From Chelonoidis abingdonii (Eukaryota > Chordata > Testudines > Testudinidae): a stretch of DNA of 64,000 nucleotides. The stretch is taken from the NCBI RefSeq assembly GCF_003597395.2, contig NC_133770.1, positions 5,031,389-5,095,388 on the forward strand, read 5' to 3'. Numbering within the stretch: position 1 is the first letter of the stretch; each line of letters begins with the position of its first letter. Below are positions 21,826-33,856 of this stretch, piece by piece. The translations under genes were made by a program, and so were the position numbers. The notes beneath the pieces were generated by a model. It did no database searches. It saw only the letters and a list, made by a program, of their open reading frames with translations, and was not told where the DNA came from.

Positions 21826-22556
21826 CAAGAGGGAGCGCCTGACTAGCTGGGGCTGAAGCGTGCTGGCTGGACTTTCACAATGGGGGATGCCATCCTGGGA
21901 CGCAGCGACTCTGAAAAAGATTTGGGGGTGGGGGTGGATAATGAGCTGAACATGAGCTTCCCCATGTGATGCTGTGGCCAAAACAGCTAATGTGATCCTG
22001 AGATGCCTAACCAGGGGAATCTCGAGTGGGAGCAGAGAGGTTATTGCCCGGGTGTATTTGGCACTGGTGTGGCCGTTGCTGGAATACAGTTCTGGTGTCC
22101 ACAACTCCAGAAGGGTGCTGAGAAACGAGAGAGGGGTCAGAGAAGAGCCAGGAGAGGATTAGAAAACCTGTCTTAGAGAGAGACCCAAAGAGCTCAATCT
22201 ATTTAGTTTAACGAGAGGGTTAAGGAGTGACTTGATCACAGTCTGTAAGTATCTACATGGAGAACAAACATTTAATAATTGGCTCTTCAGTCTTTGCAGA
22301 GAAAGGTCTATCCTAATCCGATGGCTGGAAGTTGAAGTTAGACCAATGTACGTTTTTAACAGAGTCATTAACCATTGGAGCAATGTACCAAGGGGCAAGG
22401 TGGATTCTGCATCTCTGCCCATTTTAAAACCAAGATGGGATGTTTTCTAAACGCTCTGCTCTAGGAATGATTGTGGGGCAGGTCTCTGGCCTGGGCTAGC
22501 CGGGAGGTCAGAGCAGATGATCACAATGGTCCCTTCTGGCCTTGGGATCGACGAGA
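21826..22556 (+). mobile_element. CR1-type LINE 3' fragment
   Basis: Plus-strand frames with frameshifts encode CR1 ORF2 C-terminal sequence ('DSEKDLGVGVDNELNMS', 'EVIARVYLALVWPLLEYSSG'). They are followed by the 3' UTR ending 'gatgatcacaatggtccctt'. Truncated and inactive. Confidence 0.85.
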
Positions 22557-22887
22557 CAGGGACGGGCACTATCAAAATGCACCTATAGCAAGGTAGGCCT
22601 GGCTACTCTGTTCTGCCGAGAGTATCGCATTCCTGTCATAGCATATCATATTGATGTATGGAACGGCTTCCTTTCCCTGCCCCACACGCCGCTTTATACC
22701 TGCCCCCCAGGCCTGCCAGTGGAGTGCAGGGATCAGGATGCACTCATGCAATGTATTGGGAATGACAAAGGTGGGATTTACCTGCATACAGTGGGAATTC
22801 AAGAGGTGGATAAATCTCTCCCTGTACCCTCACGTCTATAGAAGTAAATATGGTCTCTGTGACCAAAATCCATCGAATGGGAGAGAC

Positions 22888-23017
22888 CCGTGGTTTTTAA
22901 CCTTTCTTCATTGGCAGGCACCTAAGAAATGTCAAATGGTGGTGAAGACCCCTTTGGAAGTCTTAGACATAGTCTGCTGCCCCCCCAGGTCCACGGGCAA
23001 CAGATTGAAAACCACTA
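22888..23017. mobile_element. Small hAT-like MITE
   Basis: The left end 'ccgtggtttttaacct' and the reverse complement of the right end, 'tagtggttttcaatct', are inverted repeats of the hAT type. The flanks 'ggagagac' (22880-22887) and 'agatagac' (23018-23025) agree at six of eight bases, consistent with a decayed target duplication. Confidence 0.55.
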
Positions 23018-23034
23018 AGATAGACTATGTGACC

Positions 23035-23940
23035 TGCGCTACATACTGCTTCAGCTGCTGGAATACAGCGTCCAGTTCCGGTGCCCACAGTTCAAGAAGG
23101 ATGCTGATAAATTGGCTGGGGTTCAGGGAAGAGTGCCAAGAACGATTAATGCATTGCAGGTCATGACTCATAATAGACTTAGAGTTTCAGGTCAGAATGG
23201 ATCATTATGATCATCTAATCCAACCTCCTGCACAACGCAGGCCACAGACTCTCACTCACCCAAACCTGTGTCTGAGCCATTGAAGTCCTCAAATCTTGGT
23301 TTGAAGACCTCAAGCTGCAGAGAATCCTCCAGCAAGGGACCAGTGCCCACGCTGCAGAGGAAGGCAAAAAACCTCCCAGGGCTCTGCCAATCTGCCCTGG
23401 AGGAAAATTCCTTCCCCACCCCAAATATGGCAATCAGCTAAACCCTGAGTGTGTGGGCAAGACTCACCACCCAGGCACCCAGGAAAGAATTCTCTGCAGT
23501 AACTCAGATCCCATCCCATCCAACATCCCATCACAGGCCAAATTATAGATGTTAATCCACTTAGCTTAACAAAGAGAAGATTAAGGGGTGACTTGATTTC
23601 AGTCTCTAAGTCCCTTCATGGGGAACTAATATTTGCTAATGGGGGCTTCAATCTAGCAGACAAATGTCTAACGAGCTCTAATAGCCAGACGTTGGAACTA
23701 GGCCAATTCAGAGTGGAAACAAGGTGTGAATTTTGAAGGGTGAGGGGAATGACCCAACTTACCAAGGGGCGTGTGGTGGAGGCTCATCACTGGCCATTTT
23801 AAAGTCAAGCCTGGATGTTTTTATGGGCGTTCCACTCTGGTTCAAACTGGAATTATTTCAGGGGAGCTTGATGGTTTGGGCTACAGGAGAACAGACCAGC
23901 TGATCACCGTGGTCCCTTCTGGCCTCGGACGCTAGGACTC
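23035..23940 (+). mobile_element. CR1/L3-like LINE fragment, interrupted
   Basis: ORF2-like sequence ('gctggaatacagcgtccagt', 'gcccacagttcaagaaggat') runs to about 23165. It resumes near 23550 ('cttaacaaagagaagattaa') and continues to a CR1-type tail 'ctgatcaccgtggtccctt'. A minus-strand CR1 piece separates the two halves. Confidence 0.65.
23166..23545 (-). mobile_element. CR1 3'-UTR fragment nested in an older LINE
   Basis: 'gatcatctaatccaacctcc' followed by 'ggaggaaaattccttcccca' is the 3' region of a CR1 subfamily on the minus strand. It splits the plus-strand element at 23035-23940. Confidence 0.7.
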
Positions 23941-24004
23941 TTAAGTACGGGCCTAACTTGAAGTCAAAGGAAGCAGTGAGTTGATTGGAGGTAGGTGGGC
24001 ACTG

Positions 24005-24150
24005 GGGCTCCTTAGAGGTTTTTAAGGCCCGGCTTGACAAAGACCTGGCTGGGATGATTTAGTTGGGAATTGGTCCTGCTTTGAGCAGGGGGTTGGACTA
24101 GATGCCTCCTGAGGTCCTTCCAACCCTGAGCTTCTCTGATTCTATGAAAG
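24005..24150 (+). mobile_element. CR1 3' tail fragment
   Basis: 'gagcagggggttggactaga' followed by 'ccttccaaccctgagcttct' is the terminal CR1 tail, preceded by 'gtttttaaggcccggcttga', a degenerate ORF2 end. Confidence 0.8.
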
Positions 24151-24825
24151 TCTGTTTCCCATTGCTGAGTAATTTCTATGAAAGAGAAATTGTCCACTAG
24201 TTGAGGCCATAATGCTGATTTGCCTAAAAGGGGGACGGGTTGACTTAATAGGAAAAGAGTTTTTTAATGACATTTAGAAACGAAATATCACTGCAAAAAA
24301 ATGAAGTGGGGGTCGAGGTGGCCAGTATGTAGCCATTCCCCAGCCTGGTTGCAAATCCAAACACAACAATGCCGGGCTAATGTGGACAGTGAAACTAACT
24401 AGAAACACAACAGGAAACTAAGTAGCCCAGCTTTGCTCTCCTGGCACAGTGCAATGCAAAACCATTAACATCCGCCGTAGTGACGGGCCCCTTGGAGGTG
24501 GCATTTTCCAGAGCACTTAGCATTGGCCTTTGAAAATCCCACCTTGTAAGGGTTCCACACAGGAACACACTGAGCGGTTTTCCTTTCGATTCCATCTTGC
24601 CCATGTCTTTTTGCTCTTCCTGCAAAAGAGACAAAAACGTGCTTGTTTTCCCAAGCGAGGTGTAAGCAGCACTCCGGTATGGACAGAGCAGCCCCTCCGT
24701 ATTTAAGGTTACATACAGGACCCCGTTTGAAGGCTGATTTTTTGCAGCATCTTCCCTTTGAAAATATATTTCAAAAAATCTCATCTGCCTTTTACATGTT
24801 TAGAGTCAAGTGATGTCCTAGAAAG

Positions 24826-25010
24826 AGGAAGGGTGATCCTGTGGTTAGGACACTAGCCTAGAACATGGAAGTCCTGGGTTTGAGCCTCTGCTCTGCCACA
24901 GACTTCTTGTGTGACCTTGGACAAGTCCCTTAGGCTCTCTGTGTCTCAGTTTCCCATCTGTACAATGGGGATAACAGACTGCCCTGCCTCCCAGGAGTGG
25001 TGTGAGGCTC
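24826..25010 (+). mobile_element. MIR SINE, nearly full length
   Basis: A tRNA-like head ('ctgtggttaggacactagcc' followed by 'ctgggtttgagcctc'), the CORE region ('tgtgaccttggacaagtccc') and 'ctgtgtctcagtttcccatc' followed by 'tgtacaatggggataa' appear in the MIR order. Confidence 0.8.
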
Positions 25011-25059
25011 AGATCCCATGGCAGTGGGGACCACGTAAGTACCGCAGATAGACGTCTCT

Positions 25060-26650
25060 TGGGAATTTGTTCAGAAAACTTTGAATAAATGTGTGTTGAG
25101 CTTTGAGACTGAAAAACACATCCTTCTTCAAACTTTGATGCCATGTCCGCCTCGCCCCTGCAGTATTCCTCCCCCGACTCAAAAGCAAAGTAGATTTTAA
25201 ACCCTGACTCATGCAACGGGCCAGGAATAGCGCTGTGATGCCAAGTCCCTGAAGCAGGCTGTGGAAGGCACAGGCCGCTGGGTAGAACTGCCAGAGAACA
25301 GACAACATTTGGTGTGATCCCATTTGAGCTGGGAGAACATCCTGGAGGAACTGACTCGGGGGAGCAGGGGACTCATCCTCACGTCAGATAGGCACAGACT
25401 GATTGCTTTTTCTCCATGCTCCCAGGCCACTCTCCAGCCCCCAAACCCAAAGCTCCAGCCCTGGCCCCTCCCAGCACACCCAGGCCCTGCGTTGCTTCCG
25501 ATCTTCCAAGGGACTTGGGGTCAGCAGATCTCATCCAGTGCATGGAGCAAACTTCCTATAGGCTACAGCGGCTGGGAAAGAGCACCTCTCGGACCTCTCG
25601 CGTCCCGTGGTTGGAGGGGCAGGCTATGCTGCCTCTAGAAGGAGGCAAACAAACGGCCCCGGTCAGCTCATGAGGATTTGGGGGCACAACTGCCCGAGGG
25701 TGAAACCTTTTGTCACACACACTGCTACAGCCAGAAGCCTTTATGTGCTGTGACAAATCCCACCCATGGGGAAACGGAGCCAGAGAGCTCAGAGCAAAGC
25801 GTTCAAATGTTTTGGGGTGGGGGGTGCTAAGGTTAGGAAATGGCAGATGTTTGGTGTCTCAAGCCGGGGACTGAGCTCCCCATTTCAGGACGGCTACAAC
25901 AGTGGAGAGAGAGAGAGTACGAGCGCCCAGCTCTTCAGCCTCCTACCCATGTGCCTTAGCCACAAGGGCGCCTCGCCTACCCCTTTCCTGGAGCAGACGC
26001 CGACCACCTGGGGGGGGCCTGCTGGCTTGATGATTACAGCCCAGGGATCCCAAGACATGCCGAATACATTCCTGGCTCGCCCTGATTTTCTGAATGTCTT
26101 CTTCCTCTATCGAGCACCAGCCTCCCACCGCCAGGAGTGTGTGTAGGCGGGTAGGGTGACTGGACAGCAAATGTAAAAAATTGGGATGGGGGTGGGAGGT
26201 AATAGGAGCCTATATAAGAAAAAGACCCAAAAATCAGGACTGTCCCTATAAACAGCCTCCCTGGATGGACTGGGATTCGTTTATTGCTGCTTGCCCCTGA
26301 GTGCTGGGATCACTTTGGGGATTGCACAGCCATCGGGTCATGGCATCCAGCGAGACCGCATGTGATCTGAGTGTCTAAATGCTGCCCAGGACGGGACCTC
26401 GGCGTCCTCCCATGGACAGACAGAAGCGCGCAGAGGGCCAGATCCTTTGGGATTGAGGGACACACTAGTCTAGCTGAGATCTGATCCTTCCCCATGTGGC
26501 ACAGTTCAGGTTATTATCCCGGAACCATCCTGACAGGTGGGAATCTCAGCAAAGCCTTAAATCTCTTCTGCAAAAGCAGCTCTGTGGTGCCAGGGGTAAC
26601 TTATTACACTTAATGATTTGCATGATGGTTTCCCTCCCTCATTCGTTCGC
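25060..26650. other. Non-coding DNA
   Basis: No gene is recognised. A truncated copy of the MITE at 28910 begins at 26152. Confidence 0.4.
26152..26252. mobile_element. Truncated MITE, same family as 28910-29032
   Basis: Starts 'tagggtgactgg', carries 'ggtaataggagcctata' and ends in 'aggactgtccctataa' without the right terminal repeat. Confidence 0.7.
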
Positions 26651-26699
26651 TCTGGGCTCCGCTGGCTGGTTCTTGCTCACATGCTGTCAGGAAGAAGGT

Positions 26700-27465
26700 C
26701 CAAAAGCTGCACCTGCTCAGGACCCCCAACCGGTGAACAAATCAGCGAGGTGGCCTGACAGCACCACCCTGTCTGACCTGCTGAGGAAGCCAGCGGTCCG
26801 GTTCTTAAGCCCAACCCCAGCCCCAGCGCGCTGGCTGCGCCATACACACACCTGTAGAGTCTCTGCTTCCCTGGGCTCCTTTCTCTCCAAGCTCCTGCTT
26901 TGCTCTGCTCCTCCACAGATCCAGTCTAGCCCCTGCCCTGCCCCCAGCCTTGTTCAAGGCCTGTCCCAGCCTTGCTCCTGGTTCAGAACCAGCCCTGTTC
27001 CTGCCTGCCCTGACTCCTGGCTCCGACTCTGTCCTGCCCCTTGACTCTGGCACTCGAACTCTGATCACTAGGTCTCATGACCTGGTCCCCAGCAAGCTAC
27101 TGCTGCTCCTGGGCTTAAGAACTGGATTGCTGGCTTCCTCAGTGATCAGACAGCCTCGCTGGCTCGTAAAGCCATCTGCCGGACCAGGGGCGGCTCTAGG
27201 GATTTTGCCGCCCCAAGCACGGCAGGCAGGCTGCCTTCGGCGGCTTGCCTGCGGAGGGTCCGCTGGTCCCACGGCTTCGGACCTCCCAGAGGTCCAAAGC
27301 TGCGGGACCAGCGGACCCTCCCCAGGCAAGCCGCTGAAGGCAGCCTGCCTGCTACCCTCATGGCAACTGGCAGAGTGCCCGTCGTGGCTTGCTGTCCCAA
27401 GCACGCGCTTGGCGTGCTGGGGCTTGGAGCCGCTCGTGTGCCAGACTGAGCAGGTGCAGCTGCAG
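26700..27465. repeat. Palindromic (fold-back) element
   Basis: 'agctgcacctgctcag' (26705-26720) has a perfect 16-bp inverted copy at 27446-27461. Further in, about 44 bp around 'gaggaagccagcggtccggt' and 'tcttaagccca' (26770-26813) are matched in inverted form at about 27105-27150. The right arm is split by the hAT MITE at 27185-27438. The class of the fold-back element is unknown. Confidence 0.75.
27185..27438. mobile_element. hAT-type MITE with 8-bp target duplication
   Basis: The ends 'caggggcggctctagg' and 'gagccgctcgtg' form imperfect inverted repeats of the CAGGGGCGGCTC kind. They are flanked by TGCCGGAC (27177-27184) and TGCCAGAC (27439-27446), seven of eight identical. The interior is itself largely palindromic ('gggtccgctggtccc' and its complement). 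Confidence 0.85.
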
Positions 27466-27479
27466 GGCTGTACTCGTGA

Positions 27480-27660
27480 CATAACAACGGCCATACAGGG
27501 TCGGGCCAAAGGTCCATCTAGCCCAATGTCCTGTCTGCCAACAGTGGCCAATGCCAGGTGCCCCAGAGGGAATGAACAGAACAGAGAATCATCAAGTGAT
27601 CCATCCCCTGTAGCTCATTCCCAGCTTCTGACACAGGCTCAGGGTCAAACCGACCACCAT
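27480..27660 (-). mobile_element. CR1 3'-UTR fragment
   Basis: 'ggtccatctagcccaatgtc' and 'gtggccaatgccaggtgccc', in the CR1 3' order on the minus strand. Confidence 0.85.
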
Positions 27661-28202
27661 ATATGATTTCCAAGGAGCTCCCCTGGCCTTCAGGAAGATT
27701 TTACCCTGTGAAGCTTTCCTAAGGTTTGAACCCATCTCTCCTGCTGCAGCTTGTCTCTGAGATTGTCCTCATTTGACTCGGGACTGTTAACTGATCCCGC
27801 TCGTCTTTCTATCATCTGTTGACGCGTTTGTCAGGTTCGCCTCCCACTGCCACCTGTCGCCTCCCACTGCTGAATGATGCCACTGTGCGGGTTTTAAAGG
27901 GAGAATTCTAGGAAGCCATCCCTGTAAAAATAGCGAGCATCACAGCCACGCACCGGTTCGCTCTTTGGAAGAATAAGCAGAGGAAGGTCATTCTCATCAC
28001 TGGAGCATTGTCCAGATAAACACAGTTGCCAGTAGATCCTTCTCCATGTTGCTAGCATCACCCTGGGCTATTAAAAGGGCAGCAATTAAAATCAAATCCA
28101 TTAGAACACTTCATTATTTAAGGCTTTTGTTCTCTGTGGCGCTTGAGCTCAGTGAATCAAAGTTGGTCAGTTTCGGTTTCTGGTCAGTTTCATTGCTGGT
28201 TT

Positions 28203-28545
28203 AAAACAAAAGGAAGTATTTCTTCACACAGCGCAGAGTCAACCTGTGGAACTCCTTGCCAGAGGGTGTTGTGAAGCCAAGACCATAACAGGGTTCAAAA
28301 AAGAACTAGATAAGTTCATGGAGGATGGGTCCATCAATGGCTATTAGCCAGGCTGGGCAGGGACGGTATCCCTAGCCTCTGTTTGCCAGAAGCTGGGAAT
28401 GAGCGACAGGGGTGGATCACTTGATGATCTGGTCTGTTCATTCCCTCCAGGGCACCTGGCATTGGCCACTGTCGGCAGACAGGACACTGGGCTAGATGGA
28501 CCCTTGGTCTGATCCAGTTGGGACGTTCTTATGTTCTTATGGTTG
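28203..28545 (+). mobile_element. CR1 LINE 3' end
   Basis: 'aggaagtatttcttcacaca', then 'aacctgtggaactccttgcc', through 'gggctagatggacccttggt' to the terminal 'acgttcttatgttctta', the typical CR1 3' octamer-type repeat. Confidence 0.9.
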
Positions 28546-28690
28546 CCACATCAGATCAGACCAGCCATCCGTCTAGTCCAGAAGAAGGTGCAGGGAGCTC
28601 TGCTACGGCCAATGCAGGAAAAACCTGCCCATAGGGGAAATTTCCTTTCTATCTGCCATCAGTGTGCGGTTGGTTTATGCCCTAGCTGAG
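28546..28690 (-). mobile_element. CR1 3'-end-like fragment
   Basis: 'agatcagaccagccatccgt' followed by 'ctagtccag' resembles the CR1 3' end on the minus strand and abuts the preceding plus-strand copy. Confidence 0.5.
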
Positions 28691-28909
28691 GGGTTTCAAA
28701 CAGGGGGCCCACGGGCAGAGCTGACTCATTTCATATCTTAATGTGGCCTGAGAGGCGCATGCAGCTTGCCACAGGCTGAGGTTTCATTTGAAAAAAGGGA
28801 TATTTCCAGCATCTGTCTGTAAAGTAACCCAAGGGTCACAGTAACTGGAGGCAGTGATGGCGGCCAGAACCTGCAGCCAGCTCTGAACAGGGACTCGGAC
28901 ATGTGAGCT

Positions 28910-29032
28910 TAGGGTGACCAGATAGCAACTGTGAAAAATCGGGATGGGGCTGGGGGGTAATAGGCGCCTATAAAGGTGAAAGTCCCAAAAAACAGGACTG
29001 TCCCTATAAAAACGGGACATCTGGTCACCCTA
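28910..29032. mobile_element. MITE with 8-bp target duplication
   Basis: Terminal inverted repeats 'tagggtgaccagat' and 'atctggtcaccctα' in mirrored order (last base a) bound a 123-bp element. It is flanked by the perfect direct repeat TGTGAGCT at 28902-28909 and 29033-29040. An 8-bp duplication points to the hAT superfamily. No coding capacity. Confidence 0.9.
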
Positions 29033-29550
29033 TGTGAGCTCCTCAGCACCCCAGTAACCTCACAGGAGGGTCAACCCAGGGGCTACAGTAACTGGTCAAT
29101 GGCTGATCAATTCAGAGGAGGGAATGGGCACAGACCACGCAGAGGTGGGAGTTGGGAGCTGCAGCAGGGAGGAAACGCAGAAGCCACACGGAGAGACAGG
29201 AAAGAGGGAGCGAACCAGAAAGCGGCAGCTGAGGAATGGAAGGGCCAGGACAGCAGCAGGCCTGACAGCTTTCCCTAGCCGTGTATTCACTGTGGGTAGC
29301 TGGGTGAGGAGGATGCCCTCCCCTGCCTGGGGTGACCATGGCAAGTTCACCTCATGGTCTGTACTGTGCTTTCCCTGAGGCAAGGCCCCGGGTGTTAGGC
29401 CCACTGGGTAGCAGCTTCATCTATTTTGGGCCCAATAGCTTCAAGTTAAAGTGGCCAGGTGCAATTTCCAGGTCAGTCTCACCACCTGCTGCTGGGCCAT
29501 CTACCTGGGCATCAGAGAGCAAGGCGCGGTGAAACAGAGCCAGGGCACGA

Positions 29551-30249
29551 TGTGACAAACTGGGAATGTTCTTAATGTTTGCTCTGAATACTGTGTTGGT
29601 GCCTCAGTGTCCCCTATGCAGTTCTTAAGTATCTAGGTGGTGGGATAAGGGTGTGTGATTGCTGCAGAGGAAGGGGCCAGTGCACCTAAATGCCTGGCAC
29701 TCTGTCTCCTAGCAACTGATGGCCTGGGCCCCTCCTCTGCAAAGGTGCCAACTGAAGGTGTTGGAGACAAAGGGATCAGGTGACCTCCTGGCCCGGGAAA
29801 GGAGCTGAGCAGAGAGGAGGGGCTGGAGGGGGTGGTTAGTCTGGAGCTTGCTGGGGACGAGGAGTGAAGTGCAGACCTAGGGGTCTGGCTCACTGCCCCC
29901 CAGAATGGACCCGGCCGAGGGGTCTGGTTCGCTGTATCTACAAGCTCTGTTTTAGACCCTGTTCCTGTCATCGAATAAACCTCTGTTTTGCTGGCTGAGA
30001 GTCACGTCTGACTGCAAAGTGGGGGTGCAGAACCCTGTGGCTTCCCCAGGACCCCGCCTGGGTGGGCTCGCTGTGGGAAGCACACGGAGGGGCAGAGGAT
30101 GCTGAATGCTCCAAGGAGAGACCCAGGAGGTGAAGACGTGTGAGCTTCTTGCCCTGAACAAGTCTGCTCCAAGGGAGAGGAGGCTCCCCAAAGTCCTGCC
30201 TGGCTTTGTGGGGAGCAGTTCCAGAGCATCGCCTGGGGACTCCGTGACA
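29551..30249 (+). mobile_element. Solo LTR (699 bp) with 5-bp target duplication
   Basis: Starts 'tgtgacaaactggg' and ends 'gggactccgtgaca', with TG...CA ends. It is flanked by CACGA at 29546-29550 and 30250-30254. 'gaataaacctctg' near 29974 is a likely LTR poly(A) signal. Relatives lie at 33857-34360 (minus, shorter) and 13594-13886 (fold-back). No retroviral genes adjoin it. Confidence 0.9.
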
Positions 30250-30254
30250 CACGA

Positions 30255-33200
30255 CTGTACAGCAACAGCTCAAGGTCACGATTGGCTCTGTGACACTGAC
30301 TCAGCTGTGGTGAGTTGGTCTGTGTTTTACATGCAGAGGCATTTTTTGAACATGCCTTCGAGGTTGAAGTTCTGCACCTGCCTCTCCTGTCTGCCCTTCA
30401 CAGCACAGCCCCTGGCAGCAGAGCCCCACAGATGTTTAGCAGAGCGGGGATCAGGCAGAGCCAATGGCTGATTTTTAAAAATACACATCTATGAAATCTC
30501 TCGCTGCTTCCGACTTAAGGTCTCTAAACTGTGCCAGGTCTGCATCCGTCATGTGGGGGGGGCTACACGGCTAGCCGAGGTGTGATTGTCACATGGGTTT
30601 GCAGACCAGAGCTCACTTTGCCCAGTCCGCGCAGCTAAAAATCCCAGTGAAGCTGCAGCAGCACAGAGCCAGGCTATCTGCACAGGCTCTCGTTAGCTGT
30701 GCTCCAGCGGGTACGTCCTGCCGTGCTGCGGTCACAGCTCCGACTGCAGGGTAGATAGACTCACAGTGCTTCATGCCCGACATACATATGTGGGAGCCTC
30801 GCGGCCAATTGCTAGCCATGGGCGAGTGCGCGATGCTTAGAAAAAACCCCTTTCAAACTGGGGTGCCAGTCTTGTGGGCACAGTGCTGCCAGCTGGGGTT
30901 CTGGAGTGGCCACTGGAAGCCGGCTAGGCCCAGCGCCTTTCATGTAGGCTACAGCCCCATCACAGCAGCCCTGGTTGGATGCTGCTGGCTTGGCTTTGAG
31001 CTGCCTGCCTAGAGGGACTGTTTCTTAGCCTCTTGGTAGGAGCAGGATTTGCACAGCTTTGGGGAGGGGGTGGCTAGGGGTGCTAAACCAGAGCTATCCA
31101 TTTCCACTGTGGCCACGTCGACACCCATCAGCAGCCTCTTCAGCACAGGCGCTGCCAGGCTTCTCCAGCCAGGATCTCCACTGCCTTTCCAACCCATCAG
31201 GCCTCGCTGGCCGGGGATCCCTGAGTGTTCCCCACTGGAGCTCATGCAGCAGCCAGTGCCCAGTGGCTGGTGAGGAGATTCCTCGTAAGCCAGCCGACCA
31301 AGGAACAGCCAGACCTCTGGCCTCCTGCTTTGCTAGTGGTGTGATGTCAGCCACAAACTGCTCCAGGAGATGGGGCCCTGCCCGAGGGGGACTTCTGTCT
31401 CCAAGGCTGGGCCGGGAATTACCCGCTAAATACGGCCCCGACTCCTTGGCAAGGCTCAGCGTTTCCCTTATTCTGCAGCGGCAGAACGTGCCAGGGAGTC
31501 CAGCCCCAAGTGCAGAATTGGGGCCCAGAATCTCAGCTTGGGAGCCCCTGTAGCTGGGGTAAAAATTCAACCCCTGGGATGGATTCTTCAGGACCCGGCC
31601 CTACCCCTGCGGGACTGCCCCAAAGTCCTGGCCAGGGAATGTGCCAGCGGAGGGGAACAGCAGCACTTTACAGGGACACAGCCCCCGCCACAGAGGGATC
31701 TCAAAGCACATCGCCCACAGTAACGCCCCTCGCATTGACCTGGGGGCGGAGGTCTTTTGCTAGGGGAGGGAACCAGCGACTTGCCCAAGGACATAAATAC
31801 AGGGAGCTGAGAATGGAACCCAGGAGTCCGGAGGCCAATTGCTCTGCTCTGCAACAGGGACGGGCGAAGGTGAAGAGAGGCTGGAGTCCGTCATCTGACT
31901 GTCGCTGTTGTAGCGTTCTCTGAGAGCGCACTATGCCACAACCAGCGACGTGAGCCCAGGCTTTCCTTTCATCCCACCATGGGCGTAAACCACTGCAACC
32001 CCCGGCACGTTCCAGGGGCTCCTCTTGCTGTGGCAGCTGTTTTGCTCCAGGCTGTGGCTCTGTGTGATGACAGGTCACCATCAGGCCACTGGGCTTCCGG
32101 AGGGTAGGGTCACTGCTGCTCTCAGCTGGCCGTGGGGCTGACACACACCCACACACCCTCCTTCCTGCACTGCAGACACAGCCTGGCTGTAGCCGTTTAG
32201 ACACTCAGATCTCCTGTGGTCTCGCTGGACGCCATGACCCAATGGCTGTGCAACCCCCAAAGTGGTCCTAGGGGGGCTGACAGCTGCTGGAGTCACAGTG
32301 CAAGGGGAGAAGACTGCAGGGCCCCCCTAGGTGCTGCTGCTCAGCTGGAACCCATCTCAGCCTGGGACCCCACAGCCTGGCCTGTAACTACAGCAAGAAA
32401 TAATAACAATCAAGCCATCTCAGGCACAGCCCACCTGAAACTGACGGGGAGCTCTGTTAGAAGCATCCTCTCTGGGCCTCAGGAACGAGGTGCCCCTCTC
32501 CCAGAGCATTCTGCAGCTACAAGGGGCCGCGCCCCAAATGTGCATCAGCATGAGGCTGGGGGCGGGGCAGGGGTGCTTGGTTTTGTGCTATTAGAAAGCT
32601 CAAGGCAGGTAGAAGTGTGACCTTCAGCAGGTATCAGTTCACATGATGGATCATTCAGCCCCCCGAGCCAGACGCTGCTCATTGCAACAACCCCGGGGTC
32701 CTTCTGGCTCTGCCATACCCTTCCTATGACACCAGGCCGTGGGCCGGGGGGTCTGACCAGGACCGGATGGGTGCCTGTGGATGGGTCCCTATTTTTGTGG
32801 GAATCAATCAATAACCAACCCCTGCCTGGTTTCCACTAGGACCCTCTGGAGCGTGGCACCGATCCAGGAAAGCTCACACCGGCCGCACCCAGGAAAACAC
32901 AGCTCTTTTTATTCACAAGTTGTGCAGCATCACTGGCATTTCCTTACTATGAAGAGCCCCTGAAGGCCTGTGGGGCCCATTATCTGTACTGGCCTCATTA
33001 TTTCTAGAGCATGTCTGGGGCTGTAAGAAAGGTCAGTGCTCAGAGGCGTTTACAATCCTACCCAGTCAAATACAACCCTTGGGGCAAACCTTCAAACATG
33101 AGAGGGGGTGCGCAGGGGAGGGAAGGGAAGGGGGTGCAGCCATCAGGAGATCAGCAGAGGACCTTCATGGGAAAAGTGGGGGTTGAGATGTGTTGCTGGC

Positions 33201-33856
33201 CCTTTAAGGGAGGCAAAGGACACAGCCCAGAACAAGAGAATTCTGGAAGGTGTAGTTCCCCGTACCGATAGGAATTGTAGGCCTGGCAGCAATGCATGCT
33301 GGGAAGGGGACTGGGCTATAAGAGTCCCCTCTCTGATTCAGGAAGGGACATTCTGTTTTATCCCCAGAACAAGGAGGGAGTGGAAGGAGGAGGTGCTTGG
33401 TGCATGCAGGGCTGACAGCTGCTCTGAGAGTGGCTGAAGGTGTGAAGCCAGGGGTGGGAGAAGGGGCTGATGGGAGCAGTGAAAGGAGAGGGTAAAAAGA
33501 AGCAGAATGAATGGGAGTAGGAGTGGGGGACGGGGGGAAGGGGAAGATCTTGGTTCCTGCATGCTGGATGGACAGGATGGGTGTGACGTGGGGAGAGGAG
33601 CAGCTCGTGGCAGTGGAGATAGGAGGTGACCGGGGAGCAGTGGTTGGGATGGAGAGGGGGAGGGCAGATTGGACGGACAGGACTAGGAAGAGCTGGAGGA
33701 GAGGAGGCCAGGCAGGGAGGAATTCTGAGAAGGGCAGGCTGGGGCAGCCGTGAGAGGAGGACTAGGTGGGAAGACAATGAACTCAGCACAGGGGCTGGAT
33801 GGGGAAACCTTGGGGACGTGGAAGCAGGCGGGCGGTGAAAGATTGGGGTGGGGGGG
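30255..33856. other. Intergenic DNA without a recognised gene
   Basis: Contains a MIR fragment at about 31740-31860 ('acttgcccaaggacataaat', 'tggaacccaggagtcc') and a purine-rich stretch at about 33340-33750. Frames are short or low-complexity. Confidence 0.4.
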
